Source of the DNA: Bradyrhizobium sp. AUGA SZCCT0283 | GTDB taxonomy: Bacteria; Pseudomonadota; Alphaproteobacteria; Rhizobiales; Xanthobacteraceae | Direction: 5' to 3' | NCBI RefSeq assembly: GCF_018130385.1 | Contig: NZ_JAFCLU010000004.1 | Coordinates: 186,001-250,000, forward strand | DNA length: 64,000 bases | Shown: one piece after another, positions 10,629 through 19,838 of the stretch | Layout: every line of letters starts with the position of its first letter | Position numbering within the stretch: position 1 is the first letter of the stretch | The notes under the pieces: generated by a model | Seen by the model: only the letters and a program-made list of their open reading frames with translations | Told to the model about the DNA's origin: nothing | The model's database searches: none | Program-made: the position numbers and the translations under genes

Positions 10629-10967
10629 ATTTGCCCCGTCCCCAACCGGTTTAACCGGGTCGTCTGCTTGTGAATTGATCTTGAGCGCCTGCGATCTGAA
10701 ATACAAGCGATCCGCGCACATCAAGGCGATGTGGTTCTCGATTCGCGCGGCGAGTGTTGCAGCAATGCAAGAGTGAATGCCGGATTCACACTGGCTTATT
10801 GCGCTGCGTTCTCGATTTCACCGCCGAAGGTCGGGAAAAAGTATGAGAAACGCGAACGGTGAGGTGGGTGAACGCTCACGGATGCGCTGCCGACGGTTTC
10901 AATCGGCGGGCAGGATGCGATATGATTGCCAACCAAACCTTCCCGATGCGCGCGAAGAGGCGATGCG
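10629..10967. other. Intergenic region between divergent genes
   Basis: 339 bases between the small DUF2267-like gene and the HerA-like ATPase gene. The only structure seen is a 6-base inverted repeat, GTGAAT-GCCGG-ATTCAC, at 10773-10789. No convincing promoter hexamers, small gene or RNA were recognised. The last 20 bases hold a purine-rich ribosome site (GAAGAGGCG) for the ATPase. Confidence 0.4.
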
Positions 10968-12593
10968 ATGGTGACCTCCGATAACAAGACGGCCGATACC
11001 GACGAGAAGATTTTTATCGGAAAGGGCGAACAGACAGCCTGGCTTGCGCTTGCGCTTGCAAATCGGCACGGCCTTGTTACCGGAGCGACCGGAACCGGCA
11101 AGACCGTATCGCTGCAGGTGATGGCGGAAGGTTTTGCACGCGCCGGTGTTCCCGTGTTCGCAGCCGATATCAAGGGCGACCTGTCCGGAATTTCAGAGAT
11201 CGGCGAGGCCAAGGACTTCATCCTCAAGCGCGCCGGCGAGATGGGCCTGAAATTTCAGCCGGACCAGTTCTCGACCGTGTTTTGGGACGTGTTTGGCGAG
11301 CAAGGTCATCCGGTTCGCGCCACGGTCACGGAGATGGGGCCATTACTGTTGTCGCGGATGCTCGATCTGAACGACGTGCAGGAAGGCGTCCTCAACGTTG
11401 CATTCCGCGTGGCGGATGAAAACGGCCTGACGCTGATCGACATGAAGGATCTGCGGTCGCTGTTGGATGCGATCGCGCCCGCTGGCGGTAAAAAGGGGCC
11501 GGATGCCGAGGAGGACGAGCTCGCGGAGATCCGAAAGGCCGCGCAGAGCTACGGCAATGTCAGCAAGGCAACCGTCGGGACCATTCAGCGCCAGCTTCTG
11601 GTGCTGGAAAATCAAGGCGGAACGAAATTCTTCGGCGAGCCGGCCCTGGCGCTGAAGGATTTCATGAGGACTGACAGCGATGGTCGCGGGATGGTCAACA
11701 TTTTGGTTGCCGACAAGCTTATGGAGAGCCCGAGGCTCTACGCCACCTTCCTGTTGTGGTTGCTGTCGGAACTGTTTGAGGAATTGCCGGAAGCCGGCGA
11801 CTTGCCGAAGCCGAAACTGGTGTTCTTCTTCGACGAGGCGCATCTGTTGTTTAACGACGCACCGAAGGCGCTGATGGACAAGATCGAGCAGGTGGTCCGC
11901 TTGATCCGCTCCAAGGGCGTTGGCGTCTACTTCGTCACCCAGAATCCGATCGATGTGCCGGACAAGGTGCTGGCCCAATTGGGCGGTCGCGTGCAGCACG
12001 CGCTACGCGCCTTCACGCCACGCGACCAGAAAGCGGTGGCGGCGGCAGCCCAGACCTTCCGGCCCAACCCGAAGCTCGATACCGCCCGCGTGATCACGGA
12101 ACTCGGCAAGGGTGAAGCGCTGGTATCGTTCCTCGAAGGCGGCGGCACGCCGACCATGGTCGAGCGCGTCATGATCCGGCCGCCGACGGCGCGGATCGGG
12201 CCGATCACGCCGGAGGAGCGCAAGGCGATCATGAACAAGAGCCCGGTCAAGGGTAAATACGACACCGCGGTCGACGCCGAATCCGCCTATGAGATGCTGC
12301 AGAAGCGTGTGGCCGGAACGGCGGCGCCTGCGGATGGCGCGGATGGCGGTTCTGGCGGCGGCGGAGTTCTCGGACAGATCGGTTCGATCGTCGGCACGAT
12401 CTTCGGCACCAACGTCAAGCGCGGCAGGCTGACGACGGGCCAGGTGATTGCGCGAGACGTTACGCGGTCCGTCACCAACAAGGTGGTGGGCGGTATCGCC
12501 GCCGATCTCGGCAAATCGGTCGGTGGATCGCTCGGCGGTTCGGTCGGGCGCGCGCTGGTGCGCGGCGCGCTCGGCGGCTTGCTGCGGCGGTAA
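10968..12593 (+). CDS. HerA/DUF853-family ATPase
   Basis: A 541-residue P-loop ATPase of the helicase HerA-like DUF853 (YjgR) family. The N-terminal [12 protein letters not shown] is followed by Walker A GATGTGKT (about residues 43-50) and a Walker B with [12 protein letters not shown] near residue 285. The C-terminus is glycine-rich ([19 protein letters not shown]) and could contact membrane or oligomerise. Archaeal HerA pairs with NurA in end resection, but the DUF853 branch has no established role and no nuclease gene is next door. The ATG at 10968 sits behind GAAGAGG. It heads a run of four same-strand genes. Confidence 0.88.
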   Translation: MVTSDNKTADTDEKIFIGKGEQTAWLALALANRHGLVTGATGTGKTVSLQVMAEGFARAGVPVFAADIKGDLSGISEIGEAKDFILKRAGEMGLKFQPDQFSTVFWDVFGEQGHPVRATVTEMGPLLLSRMLDLNDVQEGVLNVAFRVADENGLTLIDMKDLRSLLDAIAPAGGKKGPDAEEDELAEIRKAAQSYGNVSKATVGTIQRQLLVLENQGGTKFFGEPALALKDFMRTDSDGRGMVNILVADKLMESPRLYATFLLWLLSELFEELPEAGDLPKPKLVFFFDEAHLLFNDAPKALMDKIEQVVRLIRSKGVGVYFVTQNPIDVPDKVLAQLGGRVQHALRAFTPRDQKAVAAAAQTFRPNPKLDTARVITELGKGEALVSFLEGGGTPTMVERVMIRPPTARIGPITPEERKAIMNKSPVKGKYDTAVDAESAYEMLQKRVAGTAAPADGADGGSGGGGVLGQIGSIVGTIFGTNVKRGRLTTGQVIARDVTRSVTNKVVGGIAADLGKSVGGSLGGSVGRALVRGALGGLLRR

Positions 12594-12628
12594 GACTAAG
12601 ATCTCCCTCTGACCTCCGGAACGAGCGT

Positions 12629-13951
12629 GTGCTGAGATATCCGTCGCTACGAAGGCCGCTCGATCTCCTGTTTCTGGTCTGCTGCATCGCCTTGACCGCC
12701 GATGTCCTCGTGCCGGAAATCTGGGGCAACGGCAAGACCAAGGACTATCCGCTCTGGTTCTGGGCGGGGCAGCAGGTGCTGCAGGGCAGGAATCTCTACC
12801 CTGCCGATCCCGCCGCCTATTTCGAATTCATCTATCCGCCGCTCTCGGCGGTGCTGCTCGCAATTCCGAGCTGGTTCGGCAAGATCCCGCTTTATCTGTG
12901 CCTGTCGTTCCTCAACGTCGTCGCGTGGTGGATGACGGCGCAGTTCTCGCACGCGATGGCGGGATCGGGGCGCAAGCCCGGGCCCTGGCTGGAAGCGTTG
13001 CCGGGCTTCGTCACTGTTACGTTCGTGTTCGACATGTTCGACCTCGGCCAGCCGAACTTGGTGCTGCTGGCGCTGATGCTCTACGGGTTCTGGCTGCTGC
13101 GCGATCACCGTGGGTGGATGGCGGGAGGCATGTTCGCGCTCGCCACCGCCATCAAGGTGTTTCCGGTGGCCGTGTTGCCCTATCTGGTGTGGCGAAGACA
13201 GTGGGCGGCAGCCGCGAGCATGCTGGTGTTCATCGGCGTGTTTCTGTTCGTGCTGCCGGCGCCGTTTCGCGGCTTCCAGCACAACGCCGCGGAGTTGAAG
13301 ACCTGGTACCAGGGCATGGTGGGGTCGAGTTCGGAGAAGGGATTCGGACAGCGCGACGAGCAGAACTGGTCGTGGGTCAACCAGTCGATCATTGCGGTGA
13401 CGCATCGGCTGACGCGGCCCGTGAATTACAATCAGGATGACCCGGCCAAGCCTGTGCGGACGATGAATATCGCCAACCTCGATTTCAAGACGGCGAACTG
13501 GATCGTGCTGGCGATCTCGCTGGCGATCGGGCTCGGATACCTCGCCGTGATGCCGAAGGCCACGCGCCGGACGGAACGCTCGGATGCCGAGGAGATCGGC
13601 ATTCTCTTTTGCCTGATCACTGTCGCTTCGCCGCTGGCTCGCCAATATTACTTTCTGTGGTTGTTCTTTCCGATCACCGTGCTGGCCCATCGCGCCGCTT
13701 ATGATCCCAGGCCCGCGATCAGGACCGGCACATGGGTGCTGCTCGCCGTGGCGGGCGGCTTGTTGTGCCTCTCGCTTCCGTTGTTCCCGATTGACCTGCA
13801 GGCCTATGGCAACAATCTCGCAGCCACCATCCTGCTCGTGGCAGGGCTGGTCTGGCACATATTGCATCCGCTTGCCGCGGATGTTGCCTTGCCTCAGGCC
13901 GTGGGCGAGCTACAACTTGATGCCAACAACAAGGCCCGCAGCCAGGGATAG
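12629..13951 (+). CDS. GT87 (DUF2029)-family integral membrane glycosyltransferase
   Basis: A 440-residue polytopic membrane protein with about nine to ten hydrophobic segments. The first periplasmic loop carries KDYPLWFWAGQQVLQGRNLY followed by the aromatic-proline motif FEFIYPPLSAVLL. That pattern is characteristic of the GT87 (DUF2029) family, whose known members use polyprenyl-phosphate sugars to mannosylate or arabinosylate envelope glycans. It begins with GTG at 12629, close to the ATPase stop, and ends five bases before the M20 peptidase ATG, so it is inside an operon. Substrate unknown. Confidence 0.82.
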   Translation: MLRYPSLRRPLDLLFLVCCIALTADVLVPEIWGNGKTKDYPLWFWAGQQVLQGRNLYPADPAAYFEFIYPPLSAVLLAIPSWFGKIPLYLCLSFLNVVAWWMTAQFSHAMAGSGRKPGPWLEALPGFVTVTFVFDMFDLGQPNLVLLALMLYGFWLLRDHRGWMAGGMFALATAIKVFPVAVLPYLVWRRQWAAAASMLVFIGVFLFVLPAPFRGFQHNAAELKTWYQGMVGSSSEKGFGQRDEQNWSWVNQSIIAVTHRLTRPVNYNQDDPAKPVRTMNIANLDFKTANWIVLAISLAIGLGYLAVMPKATRRTERSDAEEIGILFCLITVASPLARQYYFLWLFFPITVLAHRAAYDPRPAIRTGTWVLLAVAGGLLCLSLPLFPIDLQAYGNNLAATILLVAGLVWHILHPLAADVALPQAVGELQLDANNKARSQG

Positions 13952-13956
13952 TCAGC

Positions 13957-15360
13957 ATGTCCAACGCAAAGATCCAGCCGGTCCTCGATCATATCGACGC
14001 CGATTTCGACAACAGCCTCGAGCGGCTGTTTGCGCTGCTGCGGATCAAGTCGATCTCGGCCGACCCGGCCTTCGCCGGCGATTGCAAGGCGGCCGCCGAT
14101 CATCTTGCGAAAGATATCGCGACGCTCGGCTTCAAGGCCGACGTGAGGTCGACGGCCGGGCACCCTGCGATCGTCGCCAAAGCCAATGGCGGCGCCGGCG
14201 GCCGTCCGCACGTGCTGTTCTATGGGCATTATGACGTGCAGCCGGTCGATCCTTTGAACCTCTGGCACCGCCCGCCGTTCGAGCCCGTGGTTGCCGACCA
14301 CGCCGACGGCCGCAAGATCATTGTTGCGCGCGGGGCGGAGGACGACAAGGGGCAGTTGATGACCTTCGTCGAGGCCTGTCGCGCCTGGAAGAAGGTGACG
14401 GGATCGCTGCCGGTCGACATCACCATCGTCATCGAGGGTGAGGAGGAAATCGGATCGAAGAACTTCGTGCCGTTCCTGGAAGCGAACAAGAGCGACCTCA
14501 AGGCCGATTTCGCGCTGGTGTGTGACACCGGCATGTGGGACCAGAACACGCCGGCGATCACGACCTCGCTGCGCGGGCTCGTCTATGACGAGGTCAAGAT
14601 CAAGGCCGCCAATCGCGACCTGCACTCCGGCATCTTCGGCGGCGGTGCGCGCAACCCGATCCGGGTGCTGACGAACATTCTCGGCGGCCTGCACGACGAC
14701 AACGGCCACATCACCATCCCCGGCTTCTATGATGGCGTGAAGGATCTGCCTCCGGACATCCTGGCGCAGTGGAAGAACCTCAATCTCACGCCGGAGTCAT
14801 TCTTAGAGCCGATCGGCCTCTCGATTCCGGCCGGCGAGAAGGACCGTCTCCTGATCGAACAGGTCTCCTCGCGTCCGACCTGCGACATCAACGGCATTAT
14901 CGGCGGCTATACCGGCGAGGGCTCCAAGACCGTGATTCCGGCGGAGGCTTCCGCCAAGGTTTCGTTCCGCCTCGTCGAGGGACAGGACCCGGAAAAGATC
15001 CGCAACGCCTTCCGCGACTATGTCCGGGCGCGCGTGCCCGCCGATTGCAAGGCCGAGTTCACCGATCATTCCAACGCGCCGGCGATTGCGCTCGACTGGA
15101 ACATGAAGCCGCTGGCCGCGGCCAAGCGCGCGCTGACGGACGAGTGGGGCAAGGAAGCGCTTTTGATCGGCTCGGGCGCCTCGATCCCGATCGTGGCGGA
15201 CTTCAAGCGCACCCTCGGCCTCGACACCGTGCTGGTCGGCTTCGGCCTCGACGACGACAACATCCATTCGCCGAACGAGAAATACGATCTGAAGAGCTAC
15301 CACAAGGGCATCCGCTCCTGGGCGCGGATCCTGGGGGCCTTCGCCGAGACGCCGCGCTAA
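13957..15360 (+). CDS. M20-family dipeptidase (metallopeptidase)
   Basis: A 467-residue zinc-dependent peptidase of the M20/M25/M40 family, probably a cytosolic dipeptidase. Metal and catalytic motifs are in order: VLFYGHYDVQPVDP (His and Asp ligands, about residues 88-101), GAEDDKGQL (bridging Asp), and EGEEEIGSKNF (catalytic Glu plus ligand). A C-terminal His lies in GLDDDNIHSPNEKY. The lid/dimerisation domain is in the middle (DLHSGIFGGGARNP). Length and motif spacing match the carnosinase-like bacterial branch. It is five bases after the glycosyltransferase stop and ten bases before a membrane protein gene. Confidence 0.93.
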   Translation: MSNAKIQPVLDHIDADFDNSLERLFALLRIKSISADPAFAGDCKAAADHLAKDIATLGFKADVRSTAGHPAIVAKANGGAGGRPHVLFYGHYDVQPVDPLNLWHRPPFEPVVADHADGRKIIVARGAEDDKGQLMTFVEACRAWKKVTGSLPVDITIVIEGEEEIGSKNFVPFLEANKSDLKADFALVCDTGMWDQNTPAITTSLRGLVYDEVKIKAANRDLHSGIFGGGARNPIRVLTNILGGLHDDNGHITIPGFYDGVKDLPPDILAQWKNLNLTPESFLEPIGLSIPAGEKDRLLIEQVSSRPTCDINGIIGGYTGEGSKTVIPAEASAKVSFRLVEGQDPEKIRNAFRDYVRARVPADCKAEFTDHSNAPAIALDWNMKPLAAAKRALTDEWGKEALLIGSGASIPIVADFKRTLGLDTVLVGFGLDDDNIHSPNEKYDLKSYHKGIRSWARILGAFAETPR

Positions 15361-15370
15361 GCGCGGCGCG

Positions 15371-15856
15371 ATGAGCGGGCATTGGATCTGGAAAGCGGCC
15401 ATCGCGGGTTTCTGCGGCAGCGCTGCCCATACGCTATTGATGTATCTGAAATCGCGGACCGGCCTGCTTCCCGCTTTTCAACCCTATGAGAGCCTTCAGG
15501 CTACGCTCGCTCATCTGACGGGTGGCGAAGTCCATCCGATCATTCCATGGGCGATGTCGTTCCTGAACGGCTCGACGATCCTCGGCCTTTGCTTCGGGTG
15601 GCTCTACTCCTGGCTGCCGGGAAAGAGCGGCGCGGCAAAGGGAGCGACTTTCGGAGTCTTCGGCTGGGTGGCGATGGGACTTGTGTTCTTCCCGCTGGTT
15701 GGATTGGGACCGTTCGCCGGCACGCTTAACCTCGGCATCTGGCCTGCGCTGTTTTCTCTCGCAATGCTCCTCGCCTACAGCGTCGTTCTCGGCATCGTTT
15801 ATGCAGCGCTCAATTCATGGCGCCATGTGGGGCCGCCGCGCGCAGGCTTCAAATGA
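15371..15856 (+). CDS. Hypothetical four-helix membrane protein
   Basis: A 161-residue protein with four predicted membrane spans: about residues 6-26, 62-82, 90-112 and 125-146. Gly and aromatic residues are frequent in the helices, giving a small-family look (GFCGSAAHTLLMYL, GVFGWVAMGLVFFPLVGLG). No catalytic motif is visible. It starts ten bases after the M20 peptidase stop and is likely the last gene of that operon. It resembles uncharacterised rhizobial inner-membrane proteins; no function can be given. Confidence 0.65.
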   Translation: MSGHWIWKAAIAGFCGSAAHTLLMYLKSRTGLLPAFQPYESLQATLAHLTGGEVHPIIPWAMSFLNGSTILGLCFGWLYSWLPGKSGAAKGATFGVFGWVAMGLVFFPLVGLGPFAGTLNLGIWPALFSLAMLLAYSVVLGIVYAALNSWRHVGPPRAGFK

Positions 15857-16129
15857 AGTGGGCGTCAAATGAAACCGCCGCAGTGTGTCACATCCATCGC
15901 CATTCGCGCTCCACGGCGCCATGGTTGCCGGGTATTCATAGGTTAAGCCGATAAATTGGTAAAAAAATACACATTGTCCGATAGACGGCGCGTATCTATC
16001 GTGCGTCTCGACGAGACAAAGAAAGCCATGCGATCCCTGCGGTTTGATCGCGCCGATACGGCTTGATGAAAAACGGGATGGACACGCCGGCTGCCTCAAC
16101 GTTCGGTGGCCCTATTTCCGGAGGCATCT

Positions 16130-16580
16130 ATGAAGGTCACACGGCGAACTCGGCTGTGCACGCTCGCCGTCTGCTTGTCCGCAGGGGCTGCCGTCAAGGC
16201 GTCTCGACGCCACGTTGACCGAGATCAGCACGGCCTTGCCGCACATCCAGAGCGGTCAGCTGCGTGTGTTGGCTGTGGCGTCGGGCGCGCGCAGCCCGAT
16301 TTACCCCGAGGCTGCCACCTTGCGTGAGCAGGGGCTTTCCAACGTGATCGCTTCCGGCTGGTACGGCTTCATGGCGCCGGGGGCGTCGCCGCAGTCGATC
16401 GTCGGTCGGTTGGAGGCGAAGGTTATTCGCGTGCTTGCCGATCCCGAGGTGAAGCAAACGCTGGTGGTTCAGGGACCGGAAGTCAACGCCGGCGTGGCTG
16501 CCGAGTCCGGCAAATTCATCGACGAGGAGAAGCGCAAGTGGGGCGAAGTGATCCGCGCCGCGGGGCTCAAGGAGGAATAA
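16130..16580 (+). pseudogene. Bug/TctC solute-binding protein remnant (internal deletion and frame change)
   Basis: A good start (GGAGG ribosome site, ATG at 16130) opens a signal-peptide-like N-terminus, MKVTRRTRLCTLAVCLSAG. From about 16203 a different frame (+1) carries the C-terminal third of a Bug-family binding protein. It includes DATLTEISTALPHIQSGQL, VIASGWYGFMAPGAS and a normal end at 16580. Bug proteins are about 320 residues; here about 180 internal residues are gone and the two parts are out of frame, so no functional receptor can be made. The C-terminal part is well preserved, which suggests a fairly recent loss. It ends five bases before the next binding-protein gene. Confidence 0.8.
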
Positions 16581-16585
16581 AGGCG

Positions 16586-17809
16586 ATGAGGAATAGTGCT
16601 CTCAACTTGATGGCCGCGTCGGCGATCGCCGTCACCCTGTCGGTGTCCCCCGCTCATGCGCAGAAGAAATACGATGCCGGTGCCACCGACACGGAAATCA
16701 AGGTGGGACAGACCGTACCTTTGAGCGGACCGGCCTCCGCCTATGCGACGATCGGCAAGACCCAGGCGGCTTATATCAAGATGATCAACGACCAGGGCGG
16801 CGTGAACGGCCGCATGATCAACCTGATCCAGTATGACGACGCTTATAGCCCGCCAAAGACCGTCGAGCGAGTGCGCAAGCTGGTCGAGGGTGACGAAGTC
16901 CTGCTGACGTTCCAAATCATCGGCACCGCGCCGAACGCGGCCGTGCAGAAATACCTCAACGCCAAGAAGGTGCCGCAACTGTTTGCCGCCACCGGCGCAT
17001 CGAGATTCAACGATCCTACGGCCTTTCCGTGGACGATGGGCTTCAATCCCAGCTACTTCGTCGAGGGGCGGATCTACGGGCAATACATTCTGAAGCAGTA
17101 TCCGAACGCCAGGGTCGGCGTGCTCTATCAGAACGACGATCTGGGCAAGGACTATCTCAACGGCATCAAGGCCGGCCTCGGCGACAAGGCTGAGCAGATG
17201 GTGGTCGCGGAGGTCTCATACGAGCTGTCCGAACCGACCATCGATTCAAAGATTCTCAAGATCAGGGATGCCGGCACCGACCTGTTTTTCAGTGCCTCTA
17301 CGCCCAAGCAGGCCGCCCAGGCGATAAAGAAAATCGCCGAGCTCGGCTGGCACCCGGTGCACATCATCGACATCAACGCTTCGTCCTTGAGCGCGGTGCT
17401 TAAGCCTGCGGGCCTCGACAACTCGAAAGGCGTCATCAGCGTCGGCTACGTCAAGGATCCGGCCGATCCCGAGTGGAAGGACGATGAGGGGACGAGGCGC
17501 TATCTCGCGTTCATGGCGAAGTACTATCCGGATGGTGACAGATATTCGAATCTCAATGTCTACGGCTACATCACGGCGCAGCTGCTGACTCGGGTGCTGA
17601 AAAATTGCGGCGACGATCTCACCCGCGAAAACGTGCTGAAGCAGGCCACCCGACTCACCAACGTCGAACTCGATCTGTTGCTGCCCGGGATCACGGTGAC
17701 GACTACGCCCTCGGACTACCGCGTCAACAAGCAGTTTCAGATGGTGCGCTTTGACGGCGAGCGATGGGAAAAGCTCGGATCGATCATCACCGACGAGGCG
17801 AAAGAATGA
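16586..17809 (+). CDS. LivK-type ABC transporter substrate-binding protein
   Basis: A 407-residue periplasmic binding protein of the branched-chain amino acid/amide type (type I fold). Sec signal peptide: MRNSALNLMAASAIAVTLS, cleaved near AHA-QKK (residue 26). The mature start follows the family pattern (DTEIKVGQTVPLSGPASAY), then INDQGGVNGRMINLI and YQNDDLGKDYLNGI in the second lobe. Ligand unknown; rhizobial relatives include receptors for aromatic acids and amides. No permease or ATPase gene is nearby, so it must share a membrane complex encoded elsewhere. A strong terminator follows at once. The ATG at 16586 is preferred because the signal peptide starts there. Confidence 0.93.
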   Translation: MRNSALNLMAASAIAVTLSVSPAHAQKKYDAGATDTEIKVGQTVPLSGPASAYATIGKTQAAYIKMINDQGGVNGRMINLIQYDDAYSPPKTVERVRKLVEGDEVLLTFQIIGTAPNAAVQKYLNAKKVPQLFAATGASRFNDPTAFPWTMGFNPSYFVEGRIYGQYILKQYPNARVGVLYQNDDLGKDYLNGIKAGLGDKAEQMVVAEVSYELSEPTIDSKILKIRDAGTDLFFSASTPKQAAQAIKKIAELGWHPVHIIDINASSLSAVLKPAGLDNSKGVISVGYVKDPADPEWKDDEGTRRYLAFMAKYYPDGDRYSNLNVYGYITAQLLTRVLKNCGDDLTRENVLKQATRLTNVELDLLLPGITVTTTPSDYRVNKQFQMVRFDGERWEKLGSIITDEAKE

Positions 17810-17820
17810 ACCTCAAATAA

Positions 17821-17849
17821 AAACGCCGCCCGGGATTGGGCGGCGTTTT
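17821..17849 (+). terminator. Rho-independent terminator after the LivK-type gene
   Basis: Perfect 11-base stem AAACGCCGCCC - GGGATT - GGGCGGCGTTT, GC-rich core, preceded by an A-run and followed by T's. It begins 11 bases after the stop codon. The A and T flanks make it able to act in both directions, so it may also stop transcripts from the convergent epimerase gene. Confidence 0.92.
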
Positions 17850-17931
17850 GATTCCCGACGTGTAGAGGTATGTACCTGACAGTTTAGCGCATCCGCCCGG
17901 CGCGATCCACCGGATATTTCTCGATGCGCCC

Positions 17932-18915
17932 TCACTCCACCGGGTAGGGTCCCTCGCGAAAGGCGCGGTCGTGATAACCCTTGCTGCCGATCTCGCGCGC
18001 GAGTGGACTGCGGATATCCTGGTCGGCCCGCAGCCGCGCGATCAGCGCGCGGAAATCGTGGCGTGGCCGCCAGCCGAGCTCGGCACGCGCCCGGTCGTTG
18101 ACATAGACGCGATCGATGCCTGGAATCATCGTCCAGCCGCGCCGGGCAAATTCGGCCTCATAGTCCGGCACGTAACGGCAGACCACAAGCGGCGCGTCGT
18201 CGCGCAGTTCCGCAGCGTCTTCGCGCGAGAATGGCGTGGTGCTGCTGATGATGTATTTCGCGAACCCGGCCGACGACGCGTGATGGGTTGCCAGCAAATG
18301 CGCGCTGACCACGTCTTCGATGTCGACGCGGCGATAGAGGAACTCGTTGGTTTTGATGTTGGCGTCGGTATAGGCCTCGCGCACCGCGCGATTGTCGTCT
18401 TCCTCGGGAAAGAAACGCGAGGTGCGCAGCACGGTGGCGCGAAGCGAATGATTGCGCGCGAACAGCTCGCACAGATCCTCCGCGGCCGCCTTGGTGACGC
18501 CGTAGATATTTTTCGGCACCGCCGTGACGTCTTCGGTAATCCAGGCCGCCGGCTCGCCCGGCGGCGGCACCAGCGCATCGCCGAACACGCTTGTGGTGCT
18601 GGTATAGACGAACGCCGAGACGCCGGCGGCGGCAGCTTCTTCGAGCAGATTGAGCGTGCCTGAAATGTTGACGTCGACGAAGTCCTGGCGGCTGTTGGTT
18701 GCCACATGCGGCTTGTGCAGCGCTGCTGTGTGCAGCACGGTCGTGACGTCCTTCATGCAACGGCGTACGAAAGCCCGGTCGGTGATCGAGCCGATCTGGT
18801 GTGTAAACGCACCGGGCAGAACATCGATACCAATCGTCTCGCGCCGCTGCGCCTGCAGCGTACGCACCAGCGCCTCGCCCAAATGGCCGGAACTGCCGGT
18901 CACCAGTACCGTCAC
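17932..18915 (-). CDS. NAD(P)-dependent epimerase/dehydratase (extended SDR)
   Basis: A 327-residue extended short-chain dehydrogenase/reductase. Dinucleotide motif GSSGHLG at residues 8-14, the acidic residue after strand 2 in IDVLPG, and the catalytic Y-x-x-x-K in IYGVTKAAAEDL, with the upstream Ser/Thr in YTSTTSVFGD. Members act on nucleotide sugars or similar alcohols; the substrate is not readable. The GTG at 18913-18915 (VTVLVTGSSGHLG) is chosen because the Rossmann strand starts there; a longer frame overlaps the upstream aldolase gene. It follows the class II aldolase gene by 31 bases, so the pair may work on the same carbohydrate. Confidence 0.86.
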   Translation of the reverse strand: MTVLVTGSSGHLGEALVRTLQAQRRETIGIDVLPGAFTHQIGSITDRAFVRRCMKDVTTVLHTAALHKPHVATNSRQDFVDVNISGTLNLLEEAAAAGVSAFVYTSTTSVFGDALVPPPGEPAAWITEDVTAVPKNIYGVTKAAAEDLCELFARNHSLRATVLRTSRFFPEEDDNRAVREAYTDANIKTNEFLYRRVDIEDVVSAHLLATHHASSAGFAKYIISSTTPFSREDAAELRDDAPLVVCRYVPDYEAEFARRGWTMIPGIDRVYVNDRARAELGWRPRHDFRALIARLRADQDIRSPLAREIGSKGYHDRAFREGPYPVE

Positions 18916-18946
18916 GCCGCCAGAACCTTTCGTGCGCTCGCCAGGC

Positions 18947-19684
18947 TCAGGTCTTGTAGCTCGGATCGATGCGATCCAGTTTGCGCAGCAGCGGCGGCCA
19001 TACCAGATTGGTCGAGCGCCGTTCTGCGAAATCGGCATTGCTGAACAGTTGTTCGTTCTTGTCGATCACGGCCTGTTCGATCGGGTAGGCGGTCGGCCCC
19101 AGCATGCGGGTGCGCACCTGCATCGTGCAGGCCCGCTCCAGATGGTACATGCGCTCGAAGGCGGAGGCGACCGAACGGCCGACCGTCAGCGTACCGTGAT
19201 TGCGTAGCAGCATGTGGTTCTTGTTGCCGAGATCCTTCTGCAGCCGCGGGCGTTCGTCATGGTCCAGCGCCACGCCTTCGTAATCGTGATAGGCGAGGTC
19301 GTGGGTGACGAATTGCGCGGTCTGGTTCATCGGCAAGAGGCCCTCCATGCAGCTCGCGACCGCCGTTCCGTCGGGCGTGTGCAGATGAAGCACGCAGCCG
19401 GCATCCTCGCGGACCTCATGGATCGCGGAATGGATGGTGAAGCCGGCCGGATTGATGCTGTATTCGCTTTCGCTGAGTTGGTTGCCGAGGAGATCGACCT
19501 TCACCAGGCTCGACGCCGTGATTTCCTCGAACATCAGTCCGTAAGGGTTGATCAGGAAGTGATGGTCGGGGCCCGGCACGCGCGCCGAGATGTGGGTGTC
19601 GACCAGGTCGTCCCAGCCATAGAGTGCGACGAGGCGATAGCAGGCGGCGAGGTTGACGCGCTGGCTCCACTCGGCGTCCGTCAT
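18947..19684 (-). CDS. Class II aldolase/adducin family protein
   Basis: A 245-residue protein of the class II aldolase/adducin family (fuculose-phosphate aldolase fold). It has the zinc-binding pattern: the H-x-H pair in CVLHLHTPDGTAVAS near residue 100 and a later His in LLRNHGTLTVG, plus the N-terminal DLVDTHISARVPG segment that shapes the phosphate site. Members cleave or decarboxylate small sugar phosphates or related acids; this branch is often left as generic. Upstream of the SDR epimerase on the same strand. A low-GC promoter-like region lies between it and the glycosyltransferase end at 19839. Confidence 0.85.
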   Translation of the reverse strand: MTDAEWSQRVNLAACYRLVALYGWDDLVDTHISARVPGPDHHFLINPYGLMFEEITASSLVKVDLLGNQLSESEYSINPAGFTIHSAIHEVREDAGCVLHLHTPDGTAVASCMEGLLPMNQTAQFVTHDLAYHDYEGVALDHDERPRLQKDLGNKNHMLLRNHGTLTVGRSVASAFERMYHLERACTMQVRTRMLGPTAYPIEQAVIDKNEQLFSNADFAERRSTNLVWPPLLRKLDRIDPSYKT

Positions 19685-19838
19685 GCCGGAGGGAACTTGT
19701 TCAGGCGAGCTTCAGCTGGCGACATGGCGCGCTTTCTCCGGTGAATTATTGATTTTCGACAGCGAGCCTAGCCCTGCACCGGATCGGCAGCAAGGCGGAC
19801 GTCCTGCGTGGCAGTCATGCTATCGCGGCGATGCGCCG

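Noticed and set aside
10773..10789. Inverted repeat GTGAAT-GCCGG-ATTCAC
   Set aside because: Six-base arms in a 339-base gap are expected by chance at this level; no nearby promoter elements.
12647..13867. A 406-codon minus-strand frame
   Set aside because: Antisense to the GT87 membrane protein; composition is the Arg/His/Gln-rich type of a shadow frame.
15940..15960. TTAA-N7-AATT near 15943 as a CtrA site
   Set aside because: Two mismatches in the second half-site; below what I would accept beside the exact matches at 28807 and 28912.
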